DNA from: WHTX01 sp038255145
GTDB lineage: Bacteria; Actinomycetota; Acidimicrobiia; Acidimicrobiales; CAIXPF01
Assembly (NCBI GenBank): GCA_038255145.1
Contig: JBBSLP010000014.1
Location: 28,639 to 92,638, forward strand
Length of the DNA: 64,000 nucleotides
Direction of reading: 5' to 3'
Every line of letters begins with the position of its first letter. The first letter of the stretch is position 1. The notes beneath the pieces were generated by a model that made no database searches, was not told the DNA's origin, and saw nothing but the letters and a program-made list of their open reading frames with translations. Positions 26,855 to 35,171 of the stretch are shown here, in pieces. A program made the position numbers and the translations under genes.

Positions 26855-27522
26855 GGCTGTCGGCCTGTCGGCCCCGGGGGAGGGCGGGAGTGGTCCTGTG
26901 TCGGCAAGGGGATAGGACGCTGCCCGGCATCGTCCTGGTTCCCGGCCAGCAGGCGGGCCAGTTGTCCCCGCCCCCGGGCGATGCGGGACCGCACCGTGCC
27001 CGGGGGCACGTCCAGCACCTCGGCGATCTCGGCGTAGTCCAGGCCCATGACGTCGCGCAGGACCACGGGGGCGCGGAACTCAGGTCGCAGCTGGGCCAGG
27101 GCGTCGTCGAGCGCCCCCCGCTCGGCCACCAGGTGCCCGGGGTCCTGGTCGGCCGCTGCGGCATCGACGGTCCCGTGCTCGCCCCGGGTCAGGGCCAGGT
27201 CGTCGTCGGTGCCGGTGACCGGACGTCGTCGACGCCGTCGCAGCTCGTCGAGACAGGCGTTGGTGGCCACCCGGTACATCCACGTGCTGAACGCTGAACG
27301 CCCGTCGAAGCGGTCGATGCGCCGGGCGATGGTGATGAGCGCCTCCTGGGAGGCGTCGAGGGCGTCGGCCTCGTTGCCGCACATCCGACGGCACAGCCGG
27401 TAGACCCGGTCCTGGTGGCGGCGCAGCAGGACGTCCATGGCCCGGCGGTCACCCCCAGCCGCGGCCGCGGCCAGGCGCTCGTCGGGCTCGTCGGCGCGTC
27501 CCCGTGACGCCGACGTGGTCAT
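26851..27522 (-). CDS. ECF sigma factor (SigM-like)
   Basis: This 223-residue extracytoplasmic-function sigma factor has region 2 (RAMDVLLRRHQDRVYRLCRRM ... FSTWMYRVATNACLDELRRR) and region 4 (RPEFRAPVVLRDVMGLDYAE with HTH VLDVPPGTVRSRIARGRGQL), joined by an acidic linker. The place between trxB and the kinase/DUF6049 genes corresponds to mycobacterial sigM. The ATG overlaps the kinase stop, and the stop overlaps the anti-sigma ATG, giving a coupled operon. The target regulon is not visible. Confidence 0.92.
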   Translation of the reverse strand: MTTSASRGRADEPDERLAAAAAGGDRRAMDVLLRRHQDRVYRLCRRMCGNEADALDASQEALITIARRIDRFDGRSAFSTWMYRVATNACLDELRRRRRRPVTGTDDDLALTRGEHGTVDAAAADQDPGHLVAERGALDDALAQLRPEFRAPVVLRDVMGLDYAEIAEVLDVPPGTVRSRIARGRGQLARLLAGNQDDAGQRPIPLPTQDHSRPPPGPTGRQP

Positions 27523-29072
27523 CCGCGGAGCTCGACCTCGCCGATCGTCACCCGGCTCTGGCCCCCCGTGGAGTTGATCCACAGCAACACGTAGCCGCCC
27601 TCGGCCCCGTCGAGGTCCACGGTCACGTCGCCCGTGTCGGCGGTGAACCCGCCCACGGGCTCACCCCAACCGGCCAGGGCGGCGGCGGGGGAGTCGGCCA
27701 CGTAGATCTGGCCGCTCCACCCCGTCCGCGGCGTCTGGATGCGCACCTGGCGCACATCGCCGGCAGCCTCGAGCTCGAGCGCCACGCCCACGCCGGGCTT
27801 GAAGGTGGGGAAGGGCTCAGGATCGGTGTAGTTGGTCGTCGACCAGGTGGTCTCGACCTTGCCGTCCACCAGGTTCGGCGCCTGGGCCTCGTTCTCGGTC
27901 TTGTCGTCGCCGGCGGGATCGAACGAGGTGGCGCTGGTGACGGCGAGGGAGGCCGTGGCCACGGTCGAGGTCGTGGACGAGGTGGACGACGTGCTGGAGC
28001 TGTCGCCGCCGAAGGCCCGGTCGAACAGGGCCGAGCCGTTGCGCCCCACCAGGACCCCGATGAGGGCCAGCACGATGGCCACGGTGACGACGACGGCGGT
28101 GGGCACGATCCACGAGCGTTCGCTGTGCACGAACGATTCGTGCTCGGCCGTGGGGGTGGGCACCGGTGCGGGCTCGGGGATGTCGCTGCGGCTGTGCGGG
28201 GTGCCCTGGCCGGCGGACAGCAGGGCGGCCCGCAGGTCCGCGGCCGACACGAAGCGGTCCTCGGGGCGGCGGGCGATGGCCCGCATGACGATCTGTTCGA
28301 TCTGGGGGGAGATGTCGCCCCGCACCTGGCGCAGGGGCTTGGGGTCGCTGTGGAGGCGGGCCAGGGCCGTGCCCACCTCGGACTCCCCCAGGAAGGGCAC
28401 GGTGCCGGCCAGGGCCTCGTAGAGCACGATGCCCAGGCCGTAGACGTCGGTGCGCCCGTCGACGGCGTGGCCCTCGACCTGTTCGGGGGCCAGGTACTTG
28501 GCCGTGCCCAGCACCGTGCCCACCCGGGTCAGGTCGGTGGTGTCGCCTTCGGCGGCCACGGCCTTGGCGATGCCGAAGTCGGTGACGACGACCCGGCACC
28601 GGGCCTCGCCGTCGGTGGCGTCGAGCAGCACGTTGGCCGGTTTGATGTCGCGGTGCACCAGGCCGGCGGCGTGGGCCTCGCTGAGGGCCGCGGCGACCTG
28701 GGCTCCGATGTCGAGCACCTCACCGACGGGGACGCGGCCCTCGTCGAGGCGGGCCCGCAAGGTCTGGCCGGGCACGAGCTCCATGACGATGGCCTCGAGC
28801 CCGGGCTCGGAGCACGTGTCGTAGATGGCGACGATGTTGGTGTGGTTGAGCCGGGCCGCGGCGATGGCCTCACGCCGGAAGCGCAGGACGAAGCGCTCGT
28901 CCTCGGCCAGGTGGCGGCGCAGCAGTTTGACGGCCACCCGCCGGTTGAGGACCGCGTCGGTGCCGGCCCACACCTGGGCCATGCCGCCGCCAGCGACCAG
29001 GTGGTCGAGCCGGTAGCGGCCGGACACGAGACGACCCGTCAGGTCGTCAGCCTTCTCGGCGCGCGTCGTCAT
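27519..29072 (-). CDS. Membrane Ser/Thr protein kinase with extracellular discoidin-like domain
   Basis: This 517-residue protein has a Hanks-type kinase (1-285): glycine loop VAGGGMAQVWAG, catalytic Lys49 in VAVK, H140-R141-D142 in HRDIKPANVLL, DFG 165-167 and APEQ. All catalytic residues are intact. A membrane helix (322-343) is followed by a Ser/Thr stalk and a C-terminal ~115-residue F5/8-type-C/discoidin-like beta domain (VDGKVETTWST ... RVTIGEVEL). In mycobacteria this slot is held by MurJ/MviN fused to a pseudokinase and a carbohydrate-binding domain. Here only the kinase-TM-binding-domain half is present. The stop overlaps the sigma ATG. Confidence 0.9.
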   Translation of the reverse strand: MTTRAEKADDLTGRLVSGRYRLDHLVAGGGMAQVWAGTDAVLNRRVAVKLLRRHLAEDERFVLRFRREAIAAARLNHTNIVAIYDTCSEPGLEAIVMELVPGQTLRARLDEGRVPVGEVLDIGAQVAAALSEAHAAGLVHRDIKPANVLLDATDGEARCRVVVTDFGIAKAVAAEGDTTDLTRVGTVLGTAKYLAPEQVEGHAVDGRTDVYGLGIVLYEALAGTVPFLGESEVGTALARLHSDPKPLRQVRGDISPQIEQIVMRAIARRPEDRFVSAADLRAALLSAGQGTPHSRSDIPEPAPVPTPTAEHESFVHSERSWIVPTAVVVTVAIVLALIGVLVGRNGSALFDRAFGGDSSSTSSTSSTTSTVATASLAVTSATSFDPAGDDKTENEAQAPNLVDGKVETTWSTTNYTDPEPFPTFKPGVGVALELEAAGDVRQVRIQTPRTGWSGQIYVADSPAAALAGWGEPVGGFTADTGDVTVDLDGAEGGYVLLWINSTGGQSRVTIGEVELRG

Positions 29073-29100
29073 CGCCAATCCATCAGTAGTCGACCGGGCC

Positions 29101-31149
29101 CTACGGTACCGGCTGTTCGACCCGCGCGGGCGGCGCGACCGGCGCGGGTCCGGCCACCGACGGTGCCGGCGGTGGGTTGCGCCGGCGGTGGACGCTGCGA
29201 CCCCACCACACACCGAGGACGATCAGGGCGCCGACCGAGAGCACGATGCCCACCCCGGAAACGGCCGTGGAGCGCAGGGTGACCTCCTGCGCGGCCAGCA
29301 CCAGGCCTCCGTCGGGGCTGGTGATGCGCACGTCGACGGCGAAGTCCCCCGACCGGCTGACCCGGAAGGGGATCTCCAGGTCCTCGGTGGCCCCGGGCTC
29401 GAGCCGCACGGCCACGGGGTCACCGAGCATGGTCAGTTCCGAGCTCTCGGCCATGACGGCGACGTCGAGGGTCCGGGTGGAGCCGTTGCGGATGGTGACG
29501 GGTAGCCGGGCCCGGTGCGAGGTCACCGTCAGGGCGCCGCCATCGGCCATGGTCACCCCGCTGAACTGGCCGTCGAGCACGGCATCGACCTGGGTGAGGT
29601 AGTCCCGGCGCTCGTCGTGATCGAGCCCGTTGTCACCGGCCACCAGCAGGCTGCGCCGCAGTTCGGCCACGGCAGGGTCGTCGGGTCCGACGGTGGCGCC
29701 GAAGCTCACGATGCGGCCCTCGAGCTGGTCGAGGTCAGCGAAGAGCTCGCGGACGTCGCCACCGGGCTGGTCGGGGGCGGGTACCTCGACGGGGTTGGTC
29801 CCCGATGCCGGCAGGTCCGACGCCGGGGTGGGCGTGAGCAGAGCCGAGGTGCCCAGCCCGTCCAGGAACGAGGCCAGGGTGGCCAGGTCGCCTCCGGTGG
29901 GGTAGGGGGCGAGGACGACCGCAGGCTCGTGGATGCCGGCCAGGGTGTCTGCGGCCAGGGCGGCCAGCAGGTGGTTGGCCTGGAGCACGGGGTTGCCGTC
30001 GGTGGCGGCCAGAGGAGCATCGAGGGTGGCGGCGGCGTAGCCGCGGTGGGGGGTGGCGATGCCGGCGATGGTCAGGGGCACGAGGCCTCCGGCCAGGCCC
30101 CCGCCGGGCACGTCGGGGGTGAGGATGAAGCGGTCCACCCCCCGGGCGGCCAACCACTGGAGCTGGGCGGGGGAGTCCCCGGCCTCGACGACCCAGGTGG
30201 AACCACTGGGTGCCCGACCCAGGAACGCGGTGAGCGTGGACTCGCCGGCGGCGAACTGCTGCACCATCAGGGGGTCGAGCTCGGACGCAGCCCAACGCCC
30301 CTCGTCGATGTGGGCGTAGGGGCCGTTGAGCACGTCGTTGCGCTTGGCCACGCTGGCCAGGGCCGTGCGCACCGCGGGTCCGCCGGTGCTCGACGCCAAC
30401 GCGGTGAGCACGCCGGGCTCGAGGTCGAGGGACACGGGGACCTGGGGAACGGCGGCCAGCGTGGCCACCAGGTCGGCCACCGCGGCCACGTCGGCCGGCG
30501 ATGTGACCACCCCGCCTTCGGCGGACCAGTGCAGCTGGGCCTCGACGGGGACGACGATGGCCACCGGCCGGGGCACGACCTCGTCGGGGAGGCGCACCAG
30601 GTAGGTGACGGCCCGCCACGACGGCGTGGTCCCCCCGTCCTCGGTGAAGAGCTCGAGCAGCACCGGGTACACGCCGGCGTCGAGGGCGACACGTTCGCGG
30701 TCATCGACGCCCAGGGGCACGTGCAGGGTCACCGCGCCGGCACCGGCGTCCACGCTGGTCTCGAAGGTCGCCCACCGGTAGCGGGGGGCGGGGTCCTCGA
30801 GCTCGCGCACCTCGGCGCCGTTGTCGGCCCGACGGAACACCCGGCCCTCGAGCCGGGCCGCGGGGTGGCCGGCAGGTAGGTGGACGCGCACGGTGTAGTC
30901 GCCCTCGGACGTCACCCAGGGGGAGACCTCCTCGACCCGGGGGCCATCGGTGGCCCGGCCTTCGGTGGCCGGCGCGCCACCACCATCGACCCGGGCCTGG
31001 GCATCGGCCACCGGAGGGTGCCCCATCGCGGCCAGGACCAGGGTCAGGGCCACGACCACGATGGCACCGACCCGCCGGCCCCGTCGGCTCGATCGGCTCC
31101 GTCGCCCGTGCCCGCTCGATCGGCCGTCACGCCTCGGTCGGCCGGTCAC
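29101..31149 (-). CDS. DUF6049 family secreted/membrane protein
   Basis: This 682-residue protein has an Arg-rich N-terminus, a signal-like hydrophobic segment (VGAIVVVALTLVLAAMGHPP), a large extracytoplasmic region and one C-terminal membrane helix (GVGIVLSVGALIVLGVWWGR) with a short cytosolic Pro-rich tail. It corresponds to the Rv3909-type DUF6049 proteins that precede mviN/murJ in Actinobacteria. The function is unknown, but the gene travels with cell-wall genes. Its ATG overlaps the GNAT gene stop, and the kinase gene follows after 28 bp. Confidence 0.8.
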   Translation of the reverse strand: MTGRPRRDGRSSGHGRRSRSSRRGRRVGAIVVVALTLVLAAMGHPPVADAQARVDGGGAPATEGRATDGPRVEEVSPWVTSEGDYTVRVHLPAGHPAARLEGRVFRRADNGAEVRELEDPAPRYRWATFETSVDAGAGAVTLHVPLGVDDRERVALDAGVYPVLLELFTEDGGTTPSWRAVTYLVRLPDEVVPRPVAIVVPVEAQLHWSAEGGVVTSPADVAAVADLVATLAAVPQVPVSLDLEPGVLTALASSTGGPAVRTALASVAKRNDVLNGPYAHIDEGRWAASELDPLMVQQFAAGESTLTAFLGRAPSGSTWVVEAGDSPAQLQWLAARGVDRFILTPDVPGGGLAGGLVPLTIAGIATPHRGYAAATLDAPLAATDGNPVLQANHLLAALAADTLAGIHEPAVVLAPYPTGGDLATLASFLDGLGTSALLTPTPASDLPASGTNPVEVPAPDQPGGDVRELFADLDQLEGRIVSFGATVGPDDPAVAELRRSLLVAGDNGLDHDERRDYLTQVDAVLDGQFSGVTMADGGALTVTSHRARLPVTIRNGSTRTLDVAVMAESSELTMLGDPVAVRLEPGATEDLEIPFRVSRSGDFAVDVRITSPDGGLVLAAQEVTLRSTAVSGVGIVLSVGALIVLGVWWGRSVHRRRNPPPAPSVAGPAPVAPPARVEQPVP

Positions 31150-31988
31150 CGGCGGGCGCCGGGATCGCCGTCGACTCGCTGGTCAGCGGGTGCCGTCAGG
31201 TGGATGTCGAGCACGAGCAGACCGTGGCGCTCGAGCACGAAGCCCAAGCGCTGGTAGAGGGCCAGGCCCCGGCTGTTGCGCTCCTGCGTGTTGACGACGG
31301 CGGCATCGGCGCCGCGGCGCTTGAGCCAGCGCAGGCCGTCGCGCACCAGCAGCTCGCCCAACCCCTGGCCCCACTGGTCGGGACGGACGGCGAGGCGTTG
31401 CAGGTAGCCCCGGTCGCCGGCCCAGCCGAACACGGCGTACCCGCTGACACCGACGTGCTCGGTGACCCGGAAGCGGGCGATGGGCGTGGCCGTGAGGGAC
31501 TCGTCGAGCCCGGCCTCGTCGAGGCGCCAGAAGGGGTCGAAGGCGGCGGCGTCGACGTCGAGCACGGCCCGGCGGTCCTGGGCCCGGGCCCGGCGAGTCG
31601 AACCCCGGGGCACGCGGCCCACCTGGTCGAGCTGGTGGGTGAGCAGGTGCAGGCGCTCGCGGACCCTGAAGCCCGCCTCGCTGAACACGTCGACGTCGAG
31701 CTCGGGGACGGCGCCGGTGTTGACGTGGGCGTAGCCCAGCCCAGCCAGGTGGTCGAGGGCACCCCGCAGGGCGTCGACCGTCAACGGTCGACCATCGCCC
31801 ACCAGCGCGAGCTGGCCGGTGTGCGTCGACCCGTGCCACGGGCCCACGCGCATGCGACTGCCGTGCACGGTGATGAGCTCCGCCCGCGTCGGCGTCGGGT
31901 CCCGGCGCGCCAACCGGCCGCCGGCGCCATCGGTCCGACCCAGGGGCTGGGTCGCGGCCGCAGCGGGCGCGGTGCGGCGACGGATCAC
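31146..31988 (-). CDS. GNAT family N-acetyltransferase
   Basis: This 280-residue protein ends in a GNAT domain: YLQRLAVRPDQWGQGLGELL is the beta4-loop-alpha3 acetyl-CoA pyrophosphate-binding motif (Q/RxxGxG/A), followed by NTQERNSRGLALYQRLGF. The N-terminal ~130 residues resemble a degenerate first GNAT-like half (TVDALRGALDHLAGLGYAHV, VFSEAGFRVRERLHLL). The substrate is unknown. The start is a GTG overlapping the methyltransferase stop (GTGA), and the stop overlaps the DUF6049 ATG. Confidence 0.82.
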   Translation of the reverse strand: MIRRRTAPAAAATQPLGRTDGAGGRLARRDPTPTRAELITVHGSRMRVGPWHGSTHTGQLALVGDGRPLTVDALRGALDHLAGLGYAHVNTGAVPELDVDVFSEAGFRVRERLHLLTHQLDQVGRVPRGSTRRARAQDRRAVLDVDAAAFDPFWRLDEAGLDESLTATPIARFRVTEHVGVSGYAVFGWAGDRGYLQRLAVRPDQWGQGLGELLVRDGLRWLKRRGADAAVVNTQERNSRGLALYQRLGFVLERHGLLVLDIHLTAPADQRVDGDPGARR

Positions 31989-32725
31989 ACGCCCAGCTTG
32001 CGGGCCCGGACCACGAGGACGGCAGGCAGGTAGGCCATGGCCGGCACCCAGTACGGGCCGGGCTGGTCCCCCGGGCGGGCCAGGGGCTCGAGCAGGGCGT
32101 CGACGCGGAAGCCGGTGCGGGTGAGGGCGGTGAACGTGCCCTCGATGGTGTGGGTGTGGTCGCTGCCGCCCTCGGGGCTCTCGACCGTGGCCGCACCCCA
32201 GCGTCGGGGTTGGGGCTCGGTGTACGCCCGGCGCAGGTGCACGGTGTCGTCGGGGCCCGACTCGAGCAGGGACACGGTGGGGTGGGGGAGAGAGAGGACG
32301 AGGGCGGCCTCGGAGCGCAGCACGCGGTGGACCTGGCGGAAGACGCGGGCCAGATCGCCCACCGTGGCCAGGGACAGCACGCTCACGGCCAGGTCGACCG
32401 TGTCGGCCCGCACGAAGGCCAGCTCGGCCAGATCGCGCTGGTGGACCTCGACGGACAGGCCCCGACCCTGGCAGTGGCTCCTCGTCAGGGCCACGGCCTC
32501 GGCGGTGGGCTCCACGACGATGACCTTGGCCCCGGCGCCGGCCAGCGAGGCCGCGGCCTGGCCCCCTCCGGCTCCGAGCAGCAGGACGCGCTTGGAGGCC
32601 ACGTTGCCCAGCAGCCGTAGCGTCCGCTCGTCGGGGACGAGGGGGCCGTAGCGAAGGACGCCCCCCCAATCGTCACCTTCGAGGCCGAAGCTGGCCAACG
32701 CCCGTGGACGCGCAAGGTCCGACAT
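31985..32725 (-). CDS. SAM-dependent class I methyltransferase
   Basis: This 246-residue enzyme has motif I VLLLGAGGGQAAASLAGAGA, an acidic residue after strand 2 (VIVVEPT), and motif III/IV segments VDLAVSVLSLATVGDLARVF and FRQVHRVLRSEAALVLSLPHP, the UbiE/Methyltransf_11 type. It heads the long leftward operon that continues into the GNAT, DUF6049, kinase and sigma genes, all overlapping or nearly so. Substrate unknown. The ATG at 32725 gives a start close to the domain. Confidence 0.85.
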   Translation of the reverse strand: MSDLARPRALASFGLEGDDWGGVLRYGPLVPDERTLRLLGNVASKRVLLLGAGGGQAAASLAGAGAKVIVVEPTAEAVALTRSHCQGRGLSVEVHQRDLAELAFVRADTVDLAVSVLSLATVGDLARVFRQVHRVLRSEAALVLSLPHPTVSLLESGPDDTVHLRRAYTEPQPRRWGAATVESPEGGSDHTHTIEGTFTALTRTGFRVDALLEPLARPGDQPGPYWVPAMAYLPAVLVVRARKLGV

Positions 32726-32786
32726 CGGGCCGAACGCTACCCGTTCGCCAGGGTCGGGGTGGGCCACGGCACCGGGGGTGACCCGG

Positions 32787-32810
32787 CCCCGGGGGTCGGT
32801 GCCCCCGGGG
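32787..32810 (-). terminator. Hairpin downstream of ino1
   Basis: CCCCGGGGG and CCCCCGGGG form a perfect 9-bp stem with loop TCGGTG, starting 6 bp after the ino1 stop (leftward transcription) and before the methyltransferase operon. It most likely terminates padR-ino1. Confidence 0.7.
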
Positions 32811-32816
32811 TGGAGG

Positions 32817-33938
32817 TCACGGGGTGGGTGTACCGCTGTTCGGCGTCCCCGTGTTCGGGACGGCGTCGCCGGCGATGAAGCCCTCGACGTACTGGCGGGC
32901 CTCGTCGTCGGTGTACTGCACGGGTGGGCTCTTCATGAAGTACGCCGACGGGGCCAGCAGCGGGCCGCCGATGCCCCGGTCGAGGGCGACCTTGGCGCAG
33001 CGCACGGCGTCGATGATGACCCCGGCCGAGTTGGGCGAGTCCCACACCTCGAGCTTCAGCTCGGCGCTCATGGGCACGTCACCGAAGTTGCGACCCTCGA
33101 GGCGGATGTAGGCCCACTTGCGGTCCTCCAGCCAGGGCACGTGGTCCGAGGGGCCGATGTGCACGGTGCCCGGGGCCATGACGTCGTCGATCTGGGAGGT
33201 CACCGACTGGGTCTTGGAGATCTTCTTGGACTGCAGGCGCTCGCGCTCCAGCATGTTCATGAAGTCCATGTTCCCGCCGAAGTTCAGCTGGTAGGTGCGG
33301 TCGAGCACGGCGCCGCGGTCCTCGAAGAGGCGGGCCAGGACGCGGTGCACGATGGTCGCGCCGACCTGGCTCTTGATGTCGTCACCCACGATGGGGACGC
33401 CGGCGGCCCGGAACTTCTCGGCCCACTCGGGGTTGGAGGCGATGAAGACGGGGATGGCGTTGACGAAGGCCACGCCGGCGTCGATGCAGGCCTGGGCGTA
33501 GTGCTTCTGGGCCTGCTCGGACCCCACGGGGAGGTAGGACACGAGCACGTCGACACGGGCGTCACGCAGGGCCTGGGCCACGTCCACCGCGGGGGCGGGC
33601 GACTCTTCGGCGATCTGGCGGTAGTAGGTGCCGAAGCCGTCGAGCGTCGGGCCCCGCAGCACCTCGATGCCCAGGTCGGACACGTCGGCGAACTTGATGG
33701 TGTTGTTGGGCTGGGCCAGGATCGCCTTGGCCACGTCCATGCCCACCTTGTTGGCGTCCACGTCGAAGGCGGCCACGACCTCGACGTCGCCGACGTGGTA
33801 GCCGCCGAGCTCGACGTGCATCAGGCCGGGGACCTCGTCGGCCGGGTCGGCGTCCTTGTAGTACACGATGCCCTGCACCAGGGAGCTGGCGCAGTTGCCG
33901 ACTCCCGCGATGGCCAGGCGGACCTTCTGCTTGCTCAT
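32817..33938 (-). CDS. ino1: Myo-inositol-1-phosphate synthase
   Basis: This 373-residue enzyme converts glucose-6-phosphate to inositol-1-phosphate with NAD+, feeding phosphatidylinositol, mycothiol and lipoglycans in Actinobacteria. It has RLAIAGVGNCASSLVQGI (NAD loop), LVSYLPVGSEQAQKHYAQAC, GDDIKSQVGATIVHR and LNFGGNMDFMNML, all diagnostic of the short prokaryotic form. The ATG overlaps the stop of padR (ATGA), so a PadR regulator controls or is co-expressed with it, as in mycobacteria. The C-terminus ends in a short Thr/Pro/Asn repeat. Confidence 0.97.
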   Translation of the reverse strand: MSKQKVRLAIAGVGNCASSLVQGIVYYKDADPADEVPGLMHVELGGYHVGDVEVVAAFDVDANKVGMDVAKAILAQPNNTIKFADVSDLGIEVLRGPTLDGFGTYYRQIAEESPAPAVDVAQALRDARVDVLVSYLPVGSEQAQKHYAQACIDAGVAFVNAIPVFIASNPEWAEKFRAAGVPIVGDDIKSQVGATIVHRVLARLFEDRGAVLDRTYQLNFGGNMDFMNMLERERLQSKKISKTQSVTSQIDDVMAPGTVHIGPSDHVPWLEDRKWAYIRLEGRNFGDVPMSAELKLEVWDSPNSAGVIIDAVRCAKVALDRGIGGPLLAPSAYFMKSPPVQYTDDEARQYVEGFIAGDAVPNTGTPNSGTPTP

Positions 33939-34573
33939 TCGTTCACTCCGGAGGTGGCGGGTTCGGCGGGAGCCTGCCCGGTGGTTGATTGTGTGTGATC
34001 GGGGTGCTCGTCGACCTGTTCGAGCTCGTCGAGCCAGCGCAGGTCTTCGGCGATGACGGCGGCCTCGTGGGCCCGGCGGGCCGTGGACCAGCGGTCCACC
34101 CACGGTCCGAGGCGATCGGCCTCGGCCTGCAGGTGGGTCAGGGTGGAGCGCCGGGCCACGATCACGGCGCGCCGTTGAGCAGGTGAGAGGTAGCGGAAGA
34201 GGGACAGGCGAAGGCCGAAGCCGGCGGCCGTGGCCACACCGCCGGGGTCGAGGAGCAGCTCCACCAGGCGTTGCTCGCCCTTGTCGGTGATGCCGTAGAC
34301 CTTCTTGGCTCGCCGGCCACCGGGGTTGGTCAGCCGGCCGCGGGCCGCGGCCAGCTCGCCGGCCAGGGAGCCGGTCATGGGCACGAGGCGGATGCGGCCG
34401 GCCTCGACGGCCTTGACCTGACCGGCGCGCTCCAGGCGCCCGAGGGCGGGGTAGACGGAGCCGAAGGACACCGGTGCGCCCAGCTCCAGCAGGTCGGCCA
34501 GGCGTTTGGAGAGCTCGTAGCCGTGCAGCTCGCACTCGGCCAGCAGGCCGAGGATGGCGAGGTCGATCGTCAT
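33935..34573 (-). CDS. PadR family transcriptional regulator
   Basis: This 212-residue regulator has the PadR winged helix (LAILGLLAECELHGYELSKR, then FGSVYPALGRLERAGQVKAV and RRAKKVYGITDKGEQRLVEL). It is followed by a long helical C-terminal domain for dimerisation. The ATG at 34571-34573 opens the family-standard TIDLAILGLL. It is coupled to ino1 and has an inverted repeat 21 bp upstream of its start, so autorepression of the padR-ino1 unit is likely. The ligand is unknown. Confidence 0.92.
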   Translation of the reverse strand: MTIDLAILGLLAECELHGYELSKRLADLLELGAPVSFGSVYPALGRLERAGQVKAVEAGRIRLVPMTGSLAGELAAARGRLTNPGGRRAKKVYGITDKGEQRLVELLLDPGGVATAAGFGLRLSLFRYLSPAQRRAVIVARRSTLTHLQAEADRLGPWVDRWSTARRAHEAAVIAEDLRWLDELEQVDEHPDHTQSTTGQAPAEPATSGVNE

Positions 34574-34593
34574 GGTTGCGCCCACGTTCGGGT

Positions 34594-34616
34594 CGATACA
34601 TCGTTTCGTTGTATCG
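34594..34616 (-). promoter_or_regulatory. Probable PadR operator upstream of padR-ino1
   Basis: CGATACA and TGTATCG are perfect 7-bp arms separated by 9 bases, within an AT-richer patch (34592-34628) unlike the surrounding DNA. The site lies 21-43 bp before the padR ATG, where the promoter should be. A further CGATATA follows at 34619-34625. PadR proteins usually bind such ATAC/GTAT dyads. Confidence 0.6.
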
Positions 34617-34690
34617 GCACGATATAACGGCAGCCACCATTAGGCAAGGATCTTCGCCGCGGCGTTCGACGAGCCGGTGACGGCGGGGCG

Positions 34691-35125
34691 GTGGCTAGCC
34701 TGACGGCCGTGGAGTTCCGCCCCGTGGCCGCCGAAGGCGGCGTGGCTCTGGCCGCCGGCGTGGTCGACTACCGGTTGGCCCGGCGGGCGGTGCTGCGCGA
34801 GTTCCGCCGGGGCCGGCTCTCCATCATCGACATCTGCGACGCCCACCCCGAACTGACCCGCAACGCGGTGAGCTGCCCGCACCCGACCGAGGAGATGTGC
34901 CCGGTCTGCGAGCAGGCCCAGCTGGTGAACGTCATCTACGTCTTCGGGCCCCGGCTACCCAGCTCGGGACGCTGTGTGGCCACCACCAAGGAGTTGGCCG
35001 CGTTGAACAAGCGCGCCACCCGGGAGGGCCGCTACACGTGCTACGTGGTGGAGGTGTGCACCGAGTGCCGCTGGAACCACCTCACCCGCGTCCTGCCCCT
35101 GGGTCGACAACGCCCCGGCGCGTAG
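34691..35125 (+). CDS. DUF5318 small zinc-ribbon-like protein
   Basis: This 144-residue protein sits between padR and ponA exactly as in Mycobacterium, and matches the DUF5318 pattern: VDYRLARRAVLREFRRGRLS, ICDAHPELTRNA, then CPHPTEEMCPVCEQAQLVNV and VEVCTECRWNHLTRV. The CxxC pairs would bind zinc. Function is unknown, but conserved linkage to ponA suggests a role with cell-wall synthesis. The start could also be the GTG at 34709 (VEFRPV), six codons downstream. Confidence 0.82.
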   Translation: MASLTAVEFRPVAAEGGVALAAGVVDYRLARRAVLREFRRGRLSIIDICDAHPELTRNAVSCPHPTEEMCPVCEQAQLVNVIYVFGPRLPSSGRCVATTKELAALNKRATREGRYTCYVVEVCTECRWNHLTRVLPLGRQRPGA

Positions 35126-35171
35126 TCCCGTCCGCTCCCGCCGGACCTCGGTCCGGCGAACAGGGGTGCGG

